A stretch of DNA of 64,000 nt from Nakamurella flavida (GTDB lineage: Bacteria > Actinomycetota > Actinomycetes > Mycobacteriales > Nakamurellaceae), in contig NZ_JAUSQV010000001.1 of the NCBI RefSeq assembly GCF_030811475.1, forward strand, positions 3,731,001 through 3,795,000, read 5' to 3'. A program made the position numbers and the translations under genes. Shown piece after piece: positions 23,671 to 32,107 of this stretch (positions are counted from its first letter, which is position 1; every line of letters begins with the position of its first letter). The notes under the pieces were generated by a model, which saw nothing but the letters and a program-made list of their open reading frames with translations, did not search any database and was not told where the DNA came from.

Positions 23671-25205
23671 CCACGACCCTGTCCGAACGGGTGGTCAGCC
23701 GGCTCACCCGGCGCGCCGGCCGCCGCCCCCAGGCCTCCCGGCGGGGCTTCCTGGGCGGCGCCGCCCTGACCGGCGCCGCGCTGGCCGTCAACCCGTGGGG
23801 GTACCTGGTCCGCCCGGCGAGCGCCTACGACACCGTGTGCGGTCTGGACGCGGGCTGCAACGACGGCTACTCGGTGTTCTGCTGCACGATCAACGGCGGT
23901 GCCAACAGCTGCCCGCCCAACTCCTTCATCGGCGGCTGGTGGAAGGCCGACAACTCCTCGTTCTGCGGGGGCTCGGCCCGCTACTACATCGACTGCAACG
24001 CCTACAAGGGCGACGGCGCCTGGCAGTGCCGGTGCGCCAGCGGGACCTGCGACGAGCGCCGGGTGGCCTGCAACCAGTTCCGTTACGGGCAGTGCAGCCT
24101 GGAGGTCCCGCAGTCGGCGAGCGGCCCGGTGGTCTGCCGGATGGTCTCGTGCACCCCGCCGTGGCAGCAGTACGCCGGCGTCTGCACCGCCTCCAGCGCC
24201 ACCGACAACCGGACGGCCACGCACTCTGCTCCCTGCAACGGCCAGGACCCGGTCGGGGCGCTGGACGGCGTCACCCCGGTCCCCGGTGGTATCCGGCTCT
24301 CCGGGTGGGCGCTCGACCAGGACCAGGGCGGCACCGAGATCCAGATCGCGGTGTACGTCGACGACGGTGGCCGGGGCTGGTTCCCGACCGGGGTGCCGCG
24401 CTCCGACGTGGCCGCGGCCTACCGGGTCCCGGGCAATCATGGCTTCGACGTCGTCGTCCCGGCCGACCCGGGCCAGCACCGGGTTGCCGTGTACGCCATC
24501 AACGTGGGCGGCGGGGCGACCAACCCGCTGCTGGGGACCCGGACGGCCACGGCCGGCCCGCCCGCCGTCCGGTCGCCCATCGGCAACCTGGACGGGGTCA
24601 CGCCCGGACCGGACGGCACGGTGCGGGTCACCGGATGGGCCGTCGACCCGGACGCCCCCGCCACGGCGATCCCGGTCGCGGTGTACCGGAACGGGCAGGG
24701 CGTGGCCTGGTTCCCCACCGGCGGCGACCGGCCCGACGTCAACGCCGCGCTGGGCGTCGGGGGCCGCCACGGCTTCGCCGTCACGCTGACCGTGCCGCCG
24801 GGCGACCACGAGATCGCCGTGTTCGGCATCGACGACGACGGCCGGGCGGGGAACAGCCTGCTGGGTGTCCGCACCGTCCGCGGCACCGGCTCCCCGCGCG
24901 GCAGCCTGGACTCGGCGGTGGACACCGGCGGTGCCGTCCGGCTGGCCGGCTGGGCCTACGACCCCGACCGCCCCGACGACGCGATCCAGGTCGCGGTCTA
25001 CCGCGACGACACCGGCATCGCCTGGTTCCCCACCGGCGGGGAGCGCCCCGACGTCAACTCCGCCTTCGGCATCGGCGGGCGGCACGGATTCGTGGTCACC
25101 GTGCCCACCGCTCCCGGTCGGCACACGTTCACCGTCTTCGCCATCAACGTGGGCGCGGCCGCGGGGAACCCCGTCATCGGCTCGCTGACGGTGGACGTCC
25201 GATGA
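23667..25205 (+). CDS. Tat-exported Cys-rich protein: MADH light-chain-like domain plus three beta repeats
   Basis: A 512-residue secreted protein. Tat signal: twin Arg 25-26 in ASRRGFLGG, hydrophobic stretch, cleavage after ASA53. Residues 55-190 resemble methylamine dehydrogenase light chain: 16 Cys at 58, 64, 72, 73, 82, 100, 110, 121, 123, 128, 135, 143, 157, 162, 173 and 190, with SCPPN and IGGWWKAD matching the family around the first tryptophylquinone Trp (Trp91/92). The second quinone Trp seems to be replaced by Tyr140 (NQFRYGQC) in my by-eye alignment. Residues 197-295, 306-404 and 412-510 are three copies of a roughly 100-residue repeat (GxLDxV...GWAxDPD...IAVY...WFPTG...HGF...AINVG). 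No catalytic function is proven. Confidence 0.82.
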   Translation: MTTTLSERVVSRLTRRAGRRPQASRRGFLGGAALTGAALAVNPWGYLVRPASAYDTVCGLDAGCNDGYSVFCCTINGGANSCPPNSFIGGWWKADNSSFCGGSARYYIDCNAYKGDGAWQCRCASGTCDERRVACNQFRYGQCSLEVPQSASGPVVCRMVSCTPPWQQYAGVCTASSATDNRTATHSAPCNGQDPVGALDGVTPVPGGIRLSGWALDQDQGGTEIQIAVYVDDGGRGWFPTGVPRSDVAAAYRVPGNHGFDVVVPADPGQHRVAVYAINVGGGATNPLLGTRTATAGPPAVRSPIGNLDGVTPGPDGTVRVTGWAVDPDAPATAIPVAVYRNGQGVAWFPTGGDRPDVNAALGVGGRHGFAVTLTVPPGDHEIAVFGIDDDGRAGNSLLGVRTVRGTGSPRGSLDSAVDTGGAVRLAGWAYDPDRPDDAIQVAVYRDDTGIAWFPTGGERPDVNSAFGIGGRHGFVVTVPTAPGRHTFTVFAINVGAAAGNPVIGSLTVDVR

Positions 25206-25993
25206 CGCTGCTGGTCGTGGTGGCCGCGGTGCTCGTGGTGGCCGCGGCCGTCCGGGGGGTGTTCTCCCCGTGCGGGCTGTCGATGATCTCGGCCATCACC
25301 CCGTTCTCGGAGCGGGCGCGCGGCAACGCCTACGGCTGGACGGCGGCCTGGTTCGTCGCCGGCGCCGTCGGCGGTGGCCTCCTGCTCGGCGGTCTCGGCG
25401 GGGCGGGCGCACTGCTCGGCCGGCTGGTGGACGACGAGACCTTCGGTGGGCCGCCGGTTCTGGCCCTGGCATCGGTGTGCGCGCTGGTCGCCCTGGCCGC
25501 GGACCTCCCGGGGCTGGCCTTCCGGCTGCCGCTGCACCCCCGCCAGGTCAACGAGCGGTGGATGGCCGGCTACCGCCGGTGGGTCTACGCCGCCGGGTTC
25601 GGCGCGCAGATCGGCACCGGGTTCGCCACGTACATCATGACCGCGGCGACCTACCTGGTGCCGGTGTACGGGGCGTTGACCGGGTCGGTGCCGACCGCGC
25701 TGGCCCTGGGAGCCGGCTTCGGCGCCGCTCGCGGCGCCGCGGTCCTGCTCAGCTGCCGGGCCACCGATCCCCACCGCCTGCGGCGCCTGCACGCCGCGCT
25801 GGCCGTGGCCGCGCCGTGGACGGTGCGCGCGACGGTCGTCCTGCTCGCCCTGGCCGCGGTCCTGCTGGCCGGGGCCGCGGCGGGCGTGGCCGGCGCGGCG
25901 GTGGCCGCCCTCATCGCGGCCGTTCTCGCCGCCGCCTCCATGACCCGGCGGCGACCGTCGGATCGGACGGAGCCCGAGCCCGCGCTGGTGTGA
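25202..25993 (+). CDS. CcdA/MauF-like polytopic membrane protein
   Basis: A 263-residue membrane protein with about six helices. The first helix ends RGVFSPCGLSMIS with Cys24, the hallmark of the CcdA/DsbD/MauF group that moves reducing or oxidising equivalents across the membrane. MauF is part of methylamine dehydrogenase maturation clusters. The second Cys expected in the symmetric half of CcdA is absent at the equivalent place; a lone Cys occurs in VLLSCRATD near 183. It overlaps the upstream gene by ATGA and ends the operon. Assignment to MauF rather than CcdA is by context. Confidence 0.7.
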   Translation: MTLLVVVAAVLVVAAAVRGVFSPCGLSMISAITPFSERARGNAYGWTAAWFVAGAVGGGLLLGGLGGAGALLGRLVDDETFGGPPVLALASVCALVALAADLPGLAFRLPLHPRQVNERWMAGYRRWVYAAGFGAQIGTGFATYIMTAATYLVPVYGALTGSVPTALALGAGFGAARGAAVLLSCRATDPHRLRRLHAALAVAAPWTVRATVVLLALAAVLLAGAAAGVAGAAVAALIAAVLAAASMTRRRPSDRTEPEPALV

Positions 25994-26166
25994 CCTCGGT
26001 CCGTCGAGTGCGGCGGCCGAGCGCGGGGTGAGCGGCCGCGGGCGCGGGCGGTGACCGTCCGCACGGGGGCGTGACGCTGCGCCTGCGATCATGCCGTCGG
26101 ACGCGGGGGCCGTGCCGTCCGTCGCCCCGGTGTGCAGCCGGCGGACCACCGACCTGAGGAGAAGCA

Positions 26167-27564
26167 GTGGCGAAGACAGCTGTACGGGGCACCTTTCTCG
26201 ATTTCGTCGACGATCCGTGGACGCACGTCGGCGCCGAGACGGAGGCGACGCGGTTCTTCGCCGACGGCCTGCTGGTGATCTCCGACGGCCTGGTCGTGGC
26301 GTTCGGCGACTACGCGGAGACGGCGGCGGCCCACCCCGACGCGGAGATCACCCACCTGCCCGACCGGCTGATCGTGCCCGGATTCGTCGACGGACACATC
26401 CACTTCCCGCAGACCCGGGTGCTCGGCGGGTACGGGGAACAGCTGCTCCCCTGGCTGCAGAAGACGGTCTTCCCCGAGGAGCGTCGATATGCCGACCGCG
26501 AATACGCCCAGGAGGGTGCCCGGCACTTCTTCGACACCCTGCTGGCCTCCGGCACCACCACGTTCCAGGCCTTCACCTCCAGTGCCCCGGTGTGCACGGA
26601 GGTGCTGTTCGACGAGGCAGCCCGGCGCAACATGCGGGCCATCGCCGGCATCACGGCCATCGACCAGAACGCCCCGGACTGGTTCCAGATCTCGCCGGCG
26701 GACTTCTACGCCGCCGCCACCGAGCAGATCGCGGAGTACCACGGCAAGGGCCGCAACCTCTACGCCATCACGCCCCGGTTCGCCTTCGGCGCCACCGAGG
26801 AACTGCTCGAGACGTGTCGCCGGCTCAAGGAGGAGAACCCCGATGTGTGGGTCCACACGCACATCTCGGAGAACCCGGCCGAGATCCGCGGGGTGCTGGA
26901 CCTGCACGCGGACTGCACCGACTACCTGGGCGTGTACGAGAAGTACGGCCTGGTCGGCCCGAAGTTCACCGGCGGACACGGCGTCTGGCTCAGCAATGGC
27001 GAGTTCCGCCGCATGTCCGACAGCGGTGCGGCGGTGACTTTCTGCCCCTGCTCCAACCTGTACCTGGGCAGCGGGTTGTTCCGCCTCGGCCGGGCCACCG
27101 ACCCCGAGCACCGCGTGCGGATGACCTTCGGGACCGACGTGGGTGGCGGCAACCGGTTCAGCATGCTCAACGTGCTGGAGGACGCCTACAAGGTCGGCAT
27201 GCTGAACAACTGCATGCTCGACGGCAGCATCGTGCCCAGCGATCAGGATCTCGCCGAGTCCGAGCGCAACAAGCTCTCCCCGCTGCGCGCGTTCTACTCG
27301 ATCACCCTCGGCGGCGCCCAGGGCCTCTACATCGACGACCGGGTCGGCAACTTCGACCTCGGCAAGGAGGCCGACTTCGTCGCGCTGGACTGGAACGGCG
27401 GACCGCCCGCGACGGCCTGGCACATGAGCCTGCTCGCTCCGGACGGCGGGCCCACCACCGTGCAGGACGCGGCCGAACTGCTCTTCGGGATCATGATGGT
27501 CGGTGACGAGCGCGCCGTGGACGAGACCTGGCTGATGGGGCAGCGCGCCTACAAGAAGGCCTGA
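26167..27564 (+). CDS. guaD: Guanine deaminase (amidohydrolase type)
   Basis: A 465-residue zinc hydrolase converting guanine to xanthine for purine salvage. Metal-binding HIHFPQ is near residue 78-83 (GFVDGHIHFPQT); other signatures are WVHTHISENPAE, GGHGVWLS, FCPCSNLYLGSG and FGTDVGGG with the metal Asp. The sequence is complete and of family length. The GTG start follows GAGGAGAA. It is a single transcription unit facing the convergent ligase gene. Confidence 0.95.
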   Translation: MAKTAVRGTFLDFVDDPWTHVGAETEATRFFADGLLVISDGLVVAFGDYAETAAAHPDAEITHLPDRLIVPGFVDGHIHFPQTRVLGGYGEQLLPWLQKTVFPEERRYADREYAQEGARHFFDTLLASGTTTFQAFTSSAPVCTEVLFDEAARRNMRAIAGITAIDQNAPDWFQISPADFYAAATEQIAEYHGKGRNLYAITPRFAFGATEELLETCRRLKEENPDVWVHTHISENPAEIRGVLDLHADCTDYLGVYEKYGLVGPKFTGGHGVWLSNGEFRRMSDSGAAVTFCPCSNLYLGSGLFRLGRATDPEHRVRMTFGTDVGGGNRFSMLNVLEDAYKVGMLNNCMLDGSIVPSDQDLAESERNKLSPLRAFYSITLGGAQGLYIDDRVGNFDLGKEADFVALDWNGGPPATAWHMSLLAPDGGPTTVQDAAELLFGIMMVGDERAVDETWLMGQRAYKKA

Positions 27565-27682
27565 CCCCGGGGCAGACCCAGGATCTGACCACGATCTGGA
27601 GACCGAGTTCCTGGCCTGGCAGCGCCAGACCTTCGCGGCCGAGTCGCGGTTCGACGAGTTCGTCGGCCACGAGGTAGGGATC

Positions 27683-27717
27683 GACGGTCGGCACCCGATC
27701 GCAGGGTGCCGGCCGTC
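27683..27717. terminator. Bidirectional terminator between guaD and ligB
   Basis: A 14-bp stem GACGGTCGGCACCC / GGGTGCCGGCCGTC with one T-G wobble and the loop GATCGCA. It overlaps the last codons of ligB. Confidence 0.7.
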
Positions 27718-29350
27718 ACCCGGCCGGCGGTCGGTCCGTCGCGTCCCCGTCCGTTCCCGCCGCGCCCTCGTCGGTGCCTTCGTCGGTGCCCTCGTCCGTG
27801 CCCTCGTCGGTGACCGGATGCAGGGCGAGAACCGTCGCCAGGGTGTCGATCTCGTCGGGTGTCTTGTCCTCCCGGTAGCGCAGCACCCGGGCGAACCGCA
27901 ACGCGACCCCGCCCGGATAGCGGGTCGAGCGCTGCACGCCGTCGACCGCGATCTCGGCGACCAGCGGCGGGTCGATGAAGACCGCCGCCTTCGTCCGCCG
28001 TGACTCCCGGGCCGGGAACTCCTCCGTCTGCCAGGCCAGCAGTGCGTCGGTGAGGCCCTTGAAGGTCTTGCCCAGCATGACCAGTTCGCCGTCGGCGCCG
28101 CGGGCGGCCAGGTGCAGGTTGGAGAGCTTGCCCTGTCGGCGCCCGTACCCCCACTCGGCCCCGATCACCGCGAGATCCAGGGTGTGCCGGGGTTTCACCT
28201 TGACCCAGCCGGAGTCGCGGCGCCCGGCCGCGTACGGCGCCGCCGGATCCTTGACCACCGCGCCCTCGTAGCCTCCGGCCACTGCGGCGTCGAACGCCTC
28301 CTGCACCTGCTCGACGGTGTCGGCCACCGTGCGGGGCACCAGCAGGTCGGCCGGGATCAGCCTGCGCAGCAGCGCATCCCGCTCGGACAGCGGGCGGTCG
28401 ATGAGGTCCTCGCCGTCCAGGTGGAGCACGTCGAAGCAGAAGAGCCGCAGCGGGGTCTGCCGCCGACCGGCCGCCGGGTCCAGGCTGCTGCCCGTGCGGG
28501 ACGCGATGACCTGGAACGGCAACGGGCGTCCGTCCCCGCCCACCCCGACGACCTCGCCGTCGAGCACCAGCGACACCGCGGGCAATGCCTGCACCGCCTC
28601 GACGATCTCCGGCAGCCGGTCGGTGATCTCGTCCAGGCTCCGGGTGAACAGCGCCGTGCCGTCCGGCCCGTGGTGCACCTGCACGCGGATGCCGTCCAGT
28701 TTGGTGTCCACCACGGCCGGCAGCCCGGACTTCGCCACCGCGCCCACCGCGTCCGGGGCACTGGCGGCCAGCATCGGACGCACCGGGAGGCCGAGCCGGA
28801 TGGTCAGCGCGGCCAGGTCGGCCAGGCCCGCGTCCGGGTCGCCCCGGTGGGCGGCCAGCATCGCCGCGACCGCGGGCGTCGAGCCGAGCAGCATCGAGGC
28901 GCGCCGGACCGCCGCCACCGGAACCCCGAAGGCCTGCGCCACGCCGTCCTGGACGACGGCGTCCAGCGCGCCCTGCCGGACCTCACCGAAGACCAGGGCC
29001 CGCAGGAAGGGCTGCTCGGCCGCGGTGGCCCGGGCGAACACCTCCCGGACCTGGTCCGCGCGACGGCCCGCCGAGCCGGGGCCGGCCAGTGCGGCGATCC
29101 GTTCGAAGGTGTCGTCCACCTCGGCCACCGTCAGGCCCGGTTCCGCGGCCGGGTCGGGCAGTGACCCCAGGGCCGCCCACCCCACGCCCGTCCGTCGTTG
29201 GCGCAGCGCCCCGGACAGATGGCTCACCACCACGGCCATCTCGGTCGGGTCCGCCGCCGACACCACCTCGGCGATCACCGCCCGCTTGGCGAGCCGGGAC
29301 CGGGTGGCGGCGAGGGCGGCCGAGGCGTCGGCGAGCCGGGCGAGGAGCAT
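27716..29350 (-). CDS. ligB: ATP-dependent DNA ligase (LigB type)
   Basis: A 544-residue ligase that seals nicks using ATP, accessory to the NAD-dependent replicative ligase. The N-terminal DNA-binding domain occupies about 1-195. The adenylation site is VDTKLDGIRVQ with the nucleophilic Lys near 218, followed by LDGEVVGVG, FCFDVLHLDG and EGAVVKDP motifs; the OB-fold ends near 505. The C-terminus carries four tandem TDEG units, then a Pro/Ala tail. ATG 29350 has a Gly-rich GGGGG patch just upstream. It resembles M. tuberculosis Rv3062. Confidence 0.93.
   Translation of the reverse strand: MLLARLADASAALAATRSRLAKRAVIAEVVSAADPTEMAVVVSHLSGALRQRRTGVGWAALGSLPDPAAEPGLTVAEVDDTFERIAALAGPGSAGRRADQVREVFARATAAEQPFLRALVFGEVRQGALDAVVQDGVAQAFGVPVAAVRRASMLLGSTPAVAAMLAAHRGDPDAGLADLAALTIRLGLPVRPMLAASAPDAVGAVAKSGLPAVVDTKLDGIRVQVHHGPDGTALFTRSLDEITDRLPEIVEAVQALPAVSLVLDGEVVGVGGDGRPLPFQVIASRTGSSLDPAAGRRQTPLRLFCFDVLHLDGEDLIDRPLSERDALLRRLIPADLLVPRTVADTVEQVQEAFDAAVAGGYEGAVVKDPAAPYAAGRRDSGWVKVKPRHTLDLAVIGAEWGYGRRQGKLSNLHLAARGADGELVMLGKTFKGLTDALLAWQTEEFPARESRRTKAAVFIDPPLVAEIAVDGVQRSTRYPGGVALRFARVLRYREDKTPDEIDTLATVLALHPVTDEGTDEGTDEGTDEGAAGTDGDATDRPPAG
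27765..27812 (-). repeat. 12-bp tandem repeat encoding TDEG units in ligB
   Basis: Four consecutive 12-base units (plus-strand form CCCTCGTCGGTG with single changes) giving the acidic TDEG repeats near the ligase C-terminus. Confidence 0.85.
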
Positions 29351-29540
29351 GCCCCCATGGTGTCCTGTGACCCCGACATCCGCCGGGATGCCCGGTCACC
29401 CACCGACCCGGACGCCCCGACACCCCCGGAACACCGGTCGGCCGGCGGGTGTTGCTCCGGGGGAGGCACGGGACCACCCGGGAGACCGGGAACCGGGAAC
29501 CGGGCCGACATCGAGCGAGGACCGAACAGAGGAGCAGGCG

Positions 29541-30476
29541 ATGCCACGCGCTTACGCGTTCACCGAGTACGGCGGGGTCGACACCCAGGACTTCGTCGAT
29601 CTGCCGGAGCCGACCCCCGGCCCCAGCGAGCTGCTGGTGCAGGTGCGAGCGGCCGGGGTGAACCCGATCGACTGGAAGATCCGCGCCGGCCACCTGCAGG
29701 CATTCATGCCGGTGACCTTCCCCGCGGTGCTCGGCCGCGAGGTGTCCGGGGTGGTCCGCGGCGTCGGCAAGGACGTGGCCGGGTTCGCCGTCGGCGACGA
29801 GGTGTTCGGGCCGGTGGCCCCCGGATCCGGCGGTTACGCCGAGTTCGCGCTGGTCACCGCCACCTCCGCGGCCAAGAAGCCGGTGCACGTCTCGTTCACC
29901 GATGCCGCCACCCTCTCGGTGGCCGCCGGCACCGCCCACGACGCCCTGCAGCAGCTGGAGCTGATCGAGGGCCAGACCCTGCTGATCACCGGAATCGGCG
30001 GGGGAGTCGGCGTGGCCGCCGCGCAGCTGGCCCGGGACGCCGGCGTCTTCGTGCTCGGCACCGGCAGCGAGAGCAAGCGCGCCCTGGTCGAGTCCCTCGG
30101 CGCCACTCTGATCGACTACCACCAGGACGTTGCCGGCCAGGTGCGGCAGCTGTTCCCGGACGGGGTCGACGCGGTGCTGGACGTGGTCGGCGGGGACGCG
30201 CTCCGGGACGTGGCCGGGCTGCTCTCGCCCTTCGACGGCGGGGACGTCCCGCGCATCGTCAGTTCGGCCGACCCGCAGACGGCCGCCGAAGTGGGCGGCA
30301 CCTCCGTCGAGCGGCAGCAGACCACCGAGGTCTACACCGCGTTGGCCCAGCTCGTCGCCGACGGGAAGCTCGATCCGCACGTGGAGGACACCTTCACCCT
30401 CGACCAGGCCGCCGAGGCCCTCGCCGGGGTCGAGGGCGGCCACTCCCGCGGCAAGATCGTCATCACGGTCTCCTGA
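29541..30476 (+). CDS. Zinc-independent quinone/NADP-dependent oxidoreductase (MDR family)
   Basis: A 311-residue medium-chain dehydrogenase/reductase. The N-terminal catalytic domain shows AAGVNPIDWKIRAG near 41-54 and FPAVLGREVSGVV; the nucleotide-binding domain has LLITGIGGGVGVAAAQLA near 150-167. Zinc ligands of alcohol dehydrogenases are missing, which points to a quinone or enone reductase using NADPH. It begins at ATG 29541 behind GAGGAGC and stands alone. Substrate unknown; general detoxification of quinones is likely. Confidence 0.9.
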   Translation: MPRAYAFTEYGGVDTQDFVDLPEPTPGPSELLVQVRAAGVNPIDWKIRAGHLQAFMPVTFPAVLGREVSGVVRGVGKDVAGFAVGDEVFGPVAPGSGGYAEFALVTATSAAKKPVHVSFTDAATLSVAAGTAHDALQQLELIEGQTLLITGIGGGVGVAAAQLARDAGVFVLGTGSESKRALVESLGATLIDYHQDVAGQVRQLFPDGVDAVLDVVGGDALRDVAGLLSPFDGGDVPRIVSSADPQTAAEVGGTSVERQQTTEVYTALAQLVADGKLDPHVEDTFTLDQAAEALAGVEGGHSRGKIVITVS

Positions 30477-30537
30477 CGCCGGGCCCCGCGCCCGGACAGG
30501 ACGCGACTCTCCCGCGGACCCGATGCGGACAGCAGCA

Positions 30538-30564
30538 GGGCGGTGGCCGATCCGGCCACCGCCC
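30538..30564. terminator. Bidirectional terminator
   Basis: Perfect 11-bp stem GGGCGGTGGCC / GGCCACCGCCC with a GATCC loop between the convergent oxidoreductase and zwf-like genes. Confidence 0.8.
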
Positions 30565-30594
30565 TACTGCGTCTGCAGACCCGGGAGCCTGCGC

Positions 30595-32037
30595 TCAGCG
30601 CAGGAACCACACCCCGGGCTCCGCGAGCCGGTCGACGTCCGCCGGACCCCAGCTGCCCGGTGCGTAGTCCTGGACGGCAGGTCGGTCCGCGGCCAGGGGC
30701 TGGACGGCCTCCCAGGCGGCACGCAGTCCGTCCACTCCGGTGAACAGCGACCGGTCGCCGTGCAGCACGTGGTGGATCAGGTGGGTGTAGGGCAGGGCGG
30801 GCTCGCCGGGCAGATCGGTGCGCTGCAGCGTGGCCGTGCCGGTCACCGCGCCGCCCTGCACCCCGGGTGCGCGCAGGGTGACGCCGATGTCCAGGGCGGC
30901 CCCGTCGAGCAGCGAGAAGCTGATGACGGCGGGGTCGGCCGGCGGGTCGCCGGCGTACGGGCCGTCGACGGCCGGCCGCAGGACCAGGGTGATGCGCTGT
31001 TCGTCGGCGGCCATCTTCTTGCCCGACCGCAGCAGGAAGGGCACGTCGCGCCAGCGGTCGTCGTCGACCCACAGCCGGACGGCGGCCAGGGTGTCGGTGG
31101 TCGAGTCGGCCGGGACACCGTCGATGTCCAGGTACCCGTCGAACCGGCCGAGGACGACCTCGGCGGGGTCCAGCGGCCGGAAGCGCTGCACGGCGGCGTC
31201 CCGGGCGGCCTGGACGGTCTCGGGCCGCAGATCGGCCGGGGCGTCCATGGCGACGGTGGCGGCGATCTGGAACAGGTGGGTGACGATCATGTCCAGGAAG
31301 GCGCCGGTGGCGTCGTAGAACTCGGCGCGCTGGGCGACGTCGAGGGTCTCGGCGATGTCGATCTGCACCTGGGCGACGTGCTCCCGGCTCCACAGGGCGG
31401 CCAGCCACGGGGTGGCCAGCCGGGCGTGCAGCACGTCCTGCACGGCCTCGAAGGCCAGGAAGTGGTCGATCCGGTACACCTGTTCCTCGGTGAAGACCTC
31501 CTGCACGGCGTCGTCGAGCTCGGTGAAGGACGCCAGCGAGGTGCCGTAGGGCTTCTCGTAGACGATCCGGCAGCCCTGCACCAGGTCGTGTGCGTCGATC
31601 GCCCGGGTGGTCGGCAGGAACGCCTTGGGTGGGATGGCCAGGTAGTGCACCAGCTGCGCGTCCTCCCCGAGGTCCGCGCGCACCTGCGTCAGCACGTCCG
31701 GCACCTCGCCGGCGTCCTCGGCCGTGAACCCGCCCCCCGCGAAACGCAGATGCCGCGCGAACTCGTCCCACGGCCCCTCGTCCGGGTGCGGGCCGAACTC
31801 GACGAGGGCGTCATGCACGTGGTCGCGGAAGGAGGCGTCGGTCATGTCGCCGCGGCCGCTGCCGATCAGCGCCCACCGCTCGGGCAGCAGGCCCTGCAGG
31901 GCGAGCTGGAAGAACGCCGGCAGCACCAGCCGCCGTCCCAGATCACCCGATGCCCCGTACATGAGGAAAACGGTGGGCGGCAGATCCGCCGGCGCACCGG
32001 TCGGTTCGGGGGAGGACGCGGGGGAGGGCTCGGTCAT
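30595..32037 (-). CDS. zwf: Divergent glucose-6-phosphate dehydrogenase
   Basis: A 480-residue Zwf-family protein, nominally oxidising glucose-6-phosphate to 6-phosphogluconolactone with NADP. The dinucleotide motif MYGASGDLGRR is at 26-36, EKPYG at 161-165 and RSGKKM near 345-350. The catalytic His254 (THLFQ) and Asp191-His192 are kept. The signature RIDHYLGKE reads RIDHFLAFE at 189-197, so the phosphate-contacting Lys is Phe196. It may use another substrate or be weakly active. A TACCGT 7 nt before ATG 32037 indicates leaderless expression. The 6-phosphogluconate dehydrogenase gene is 18 kb away. Confidence 0.85.
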   Translation of the reverse strand: MTEPSPASSPEPTGAPADLPPTVFLMYGASGDLGRRLVLPAFFQLALQGLLPERWALIGSGRGDMTDASFRDHVHDALVEFGPHPDEGPWDEFARHLRFAGGGFTAEDAGEVPDVLTQVRADLGEDAQLVHYLAIPPKAFLPTTRAIDAHDLVQGCRIVYEKPYGTSLASFTELDDAVQEVFTEEQVYRIDHFLAFEAVQDVLHARLATPWLAALWSREHVAQVQIDIAETLDVAQRAEFYDATGAFLDMIVTHLFQIAATVAMDAPADLRPETVQAARDAAVQRFRPLDPAEVVLGRFDGYLDIDGVPADSTTDTLAAVRLWVDDDRWRDVPFLLRSGKKMAADEQRITLVLRPAVDGPYAGDPPADPAVISFSLLDGAALDIGVTLRAPGVQGGAVTGTATLQRTDLPGEPALPYTHLIHHVLHGDRSLFTGVDGLRAAWEAVQPLAADRPAVQDYAPGSWGPADVDRLAEPGVWFLR

Positions 32038-32044
32038 GGGTACG

Positions 32045-32050
32045 ACGGTA
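32045..32050 (-). promoter_or_regulatory. -10 box, leaderless promoter of zwf-like gene
   Basis: TACCGT on the minus strand, 7 nt before the ATG at 32037; no ribosome site. Confidence 0.6.
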
Positions 32051-32107
32051 AGGCCGGGGCGGCCGTCCGGTCACCACCGCCGGCCCCCGCGCGCGGCGGT
32101 CGAACGG

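Noticed and set aside
23667-25205. Annotating the Tat protein as a functional methylamine dehydrogenase light chain
   Set aside because: No heavy chain, amicyanin or MauG nearby, and the second quinone Trp seems absent; only a light-chain-like fold is supported.
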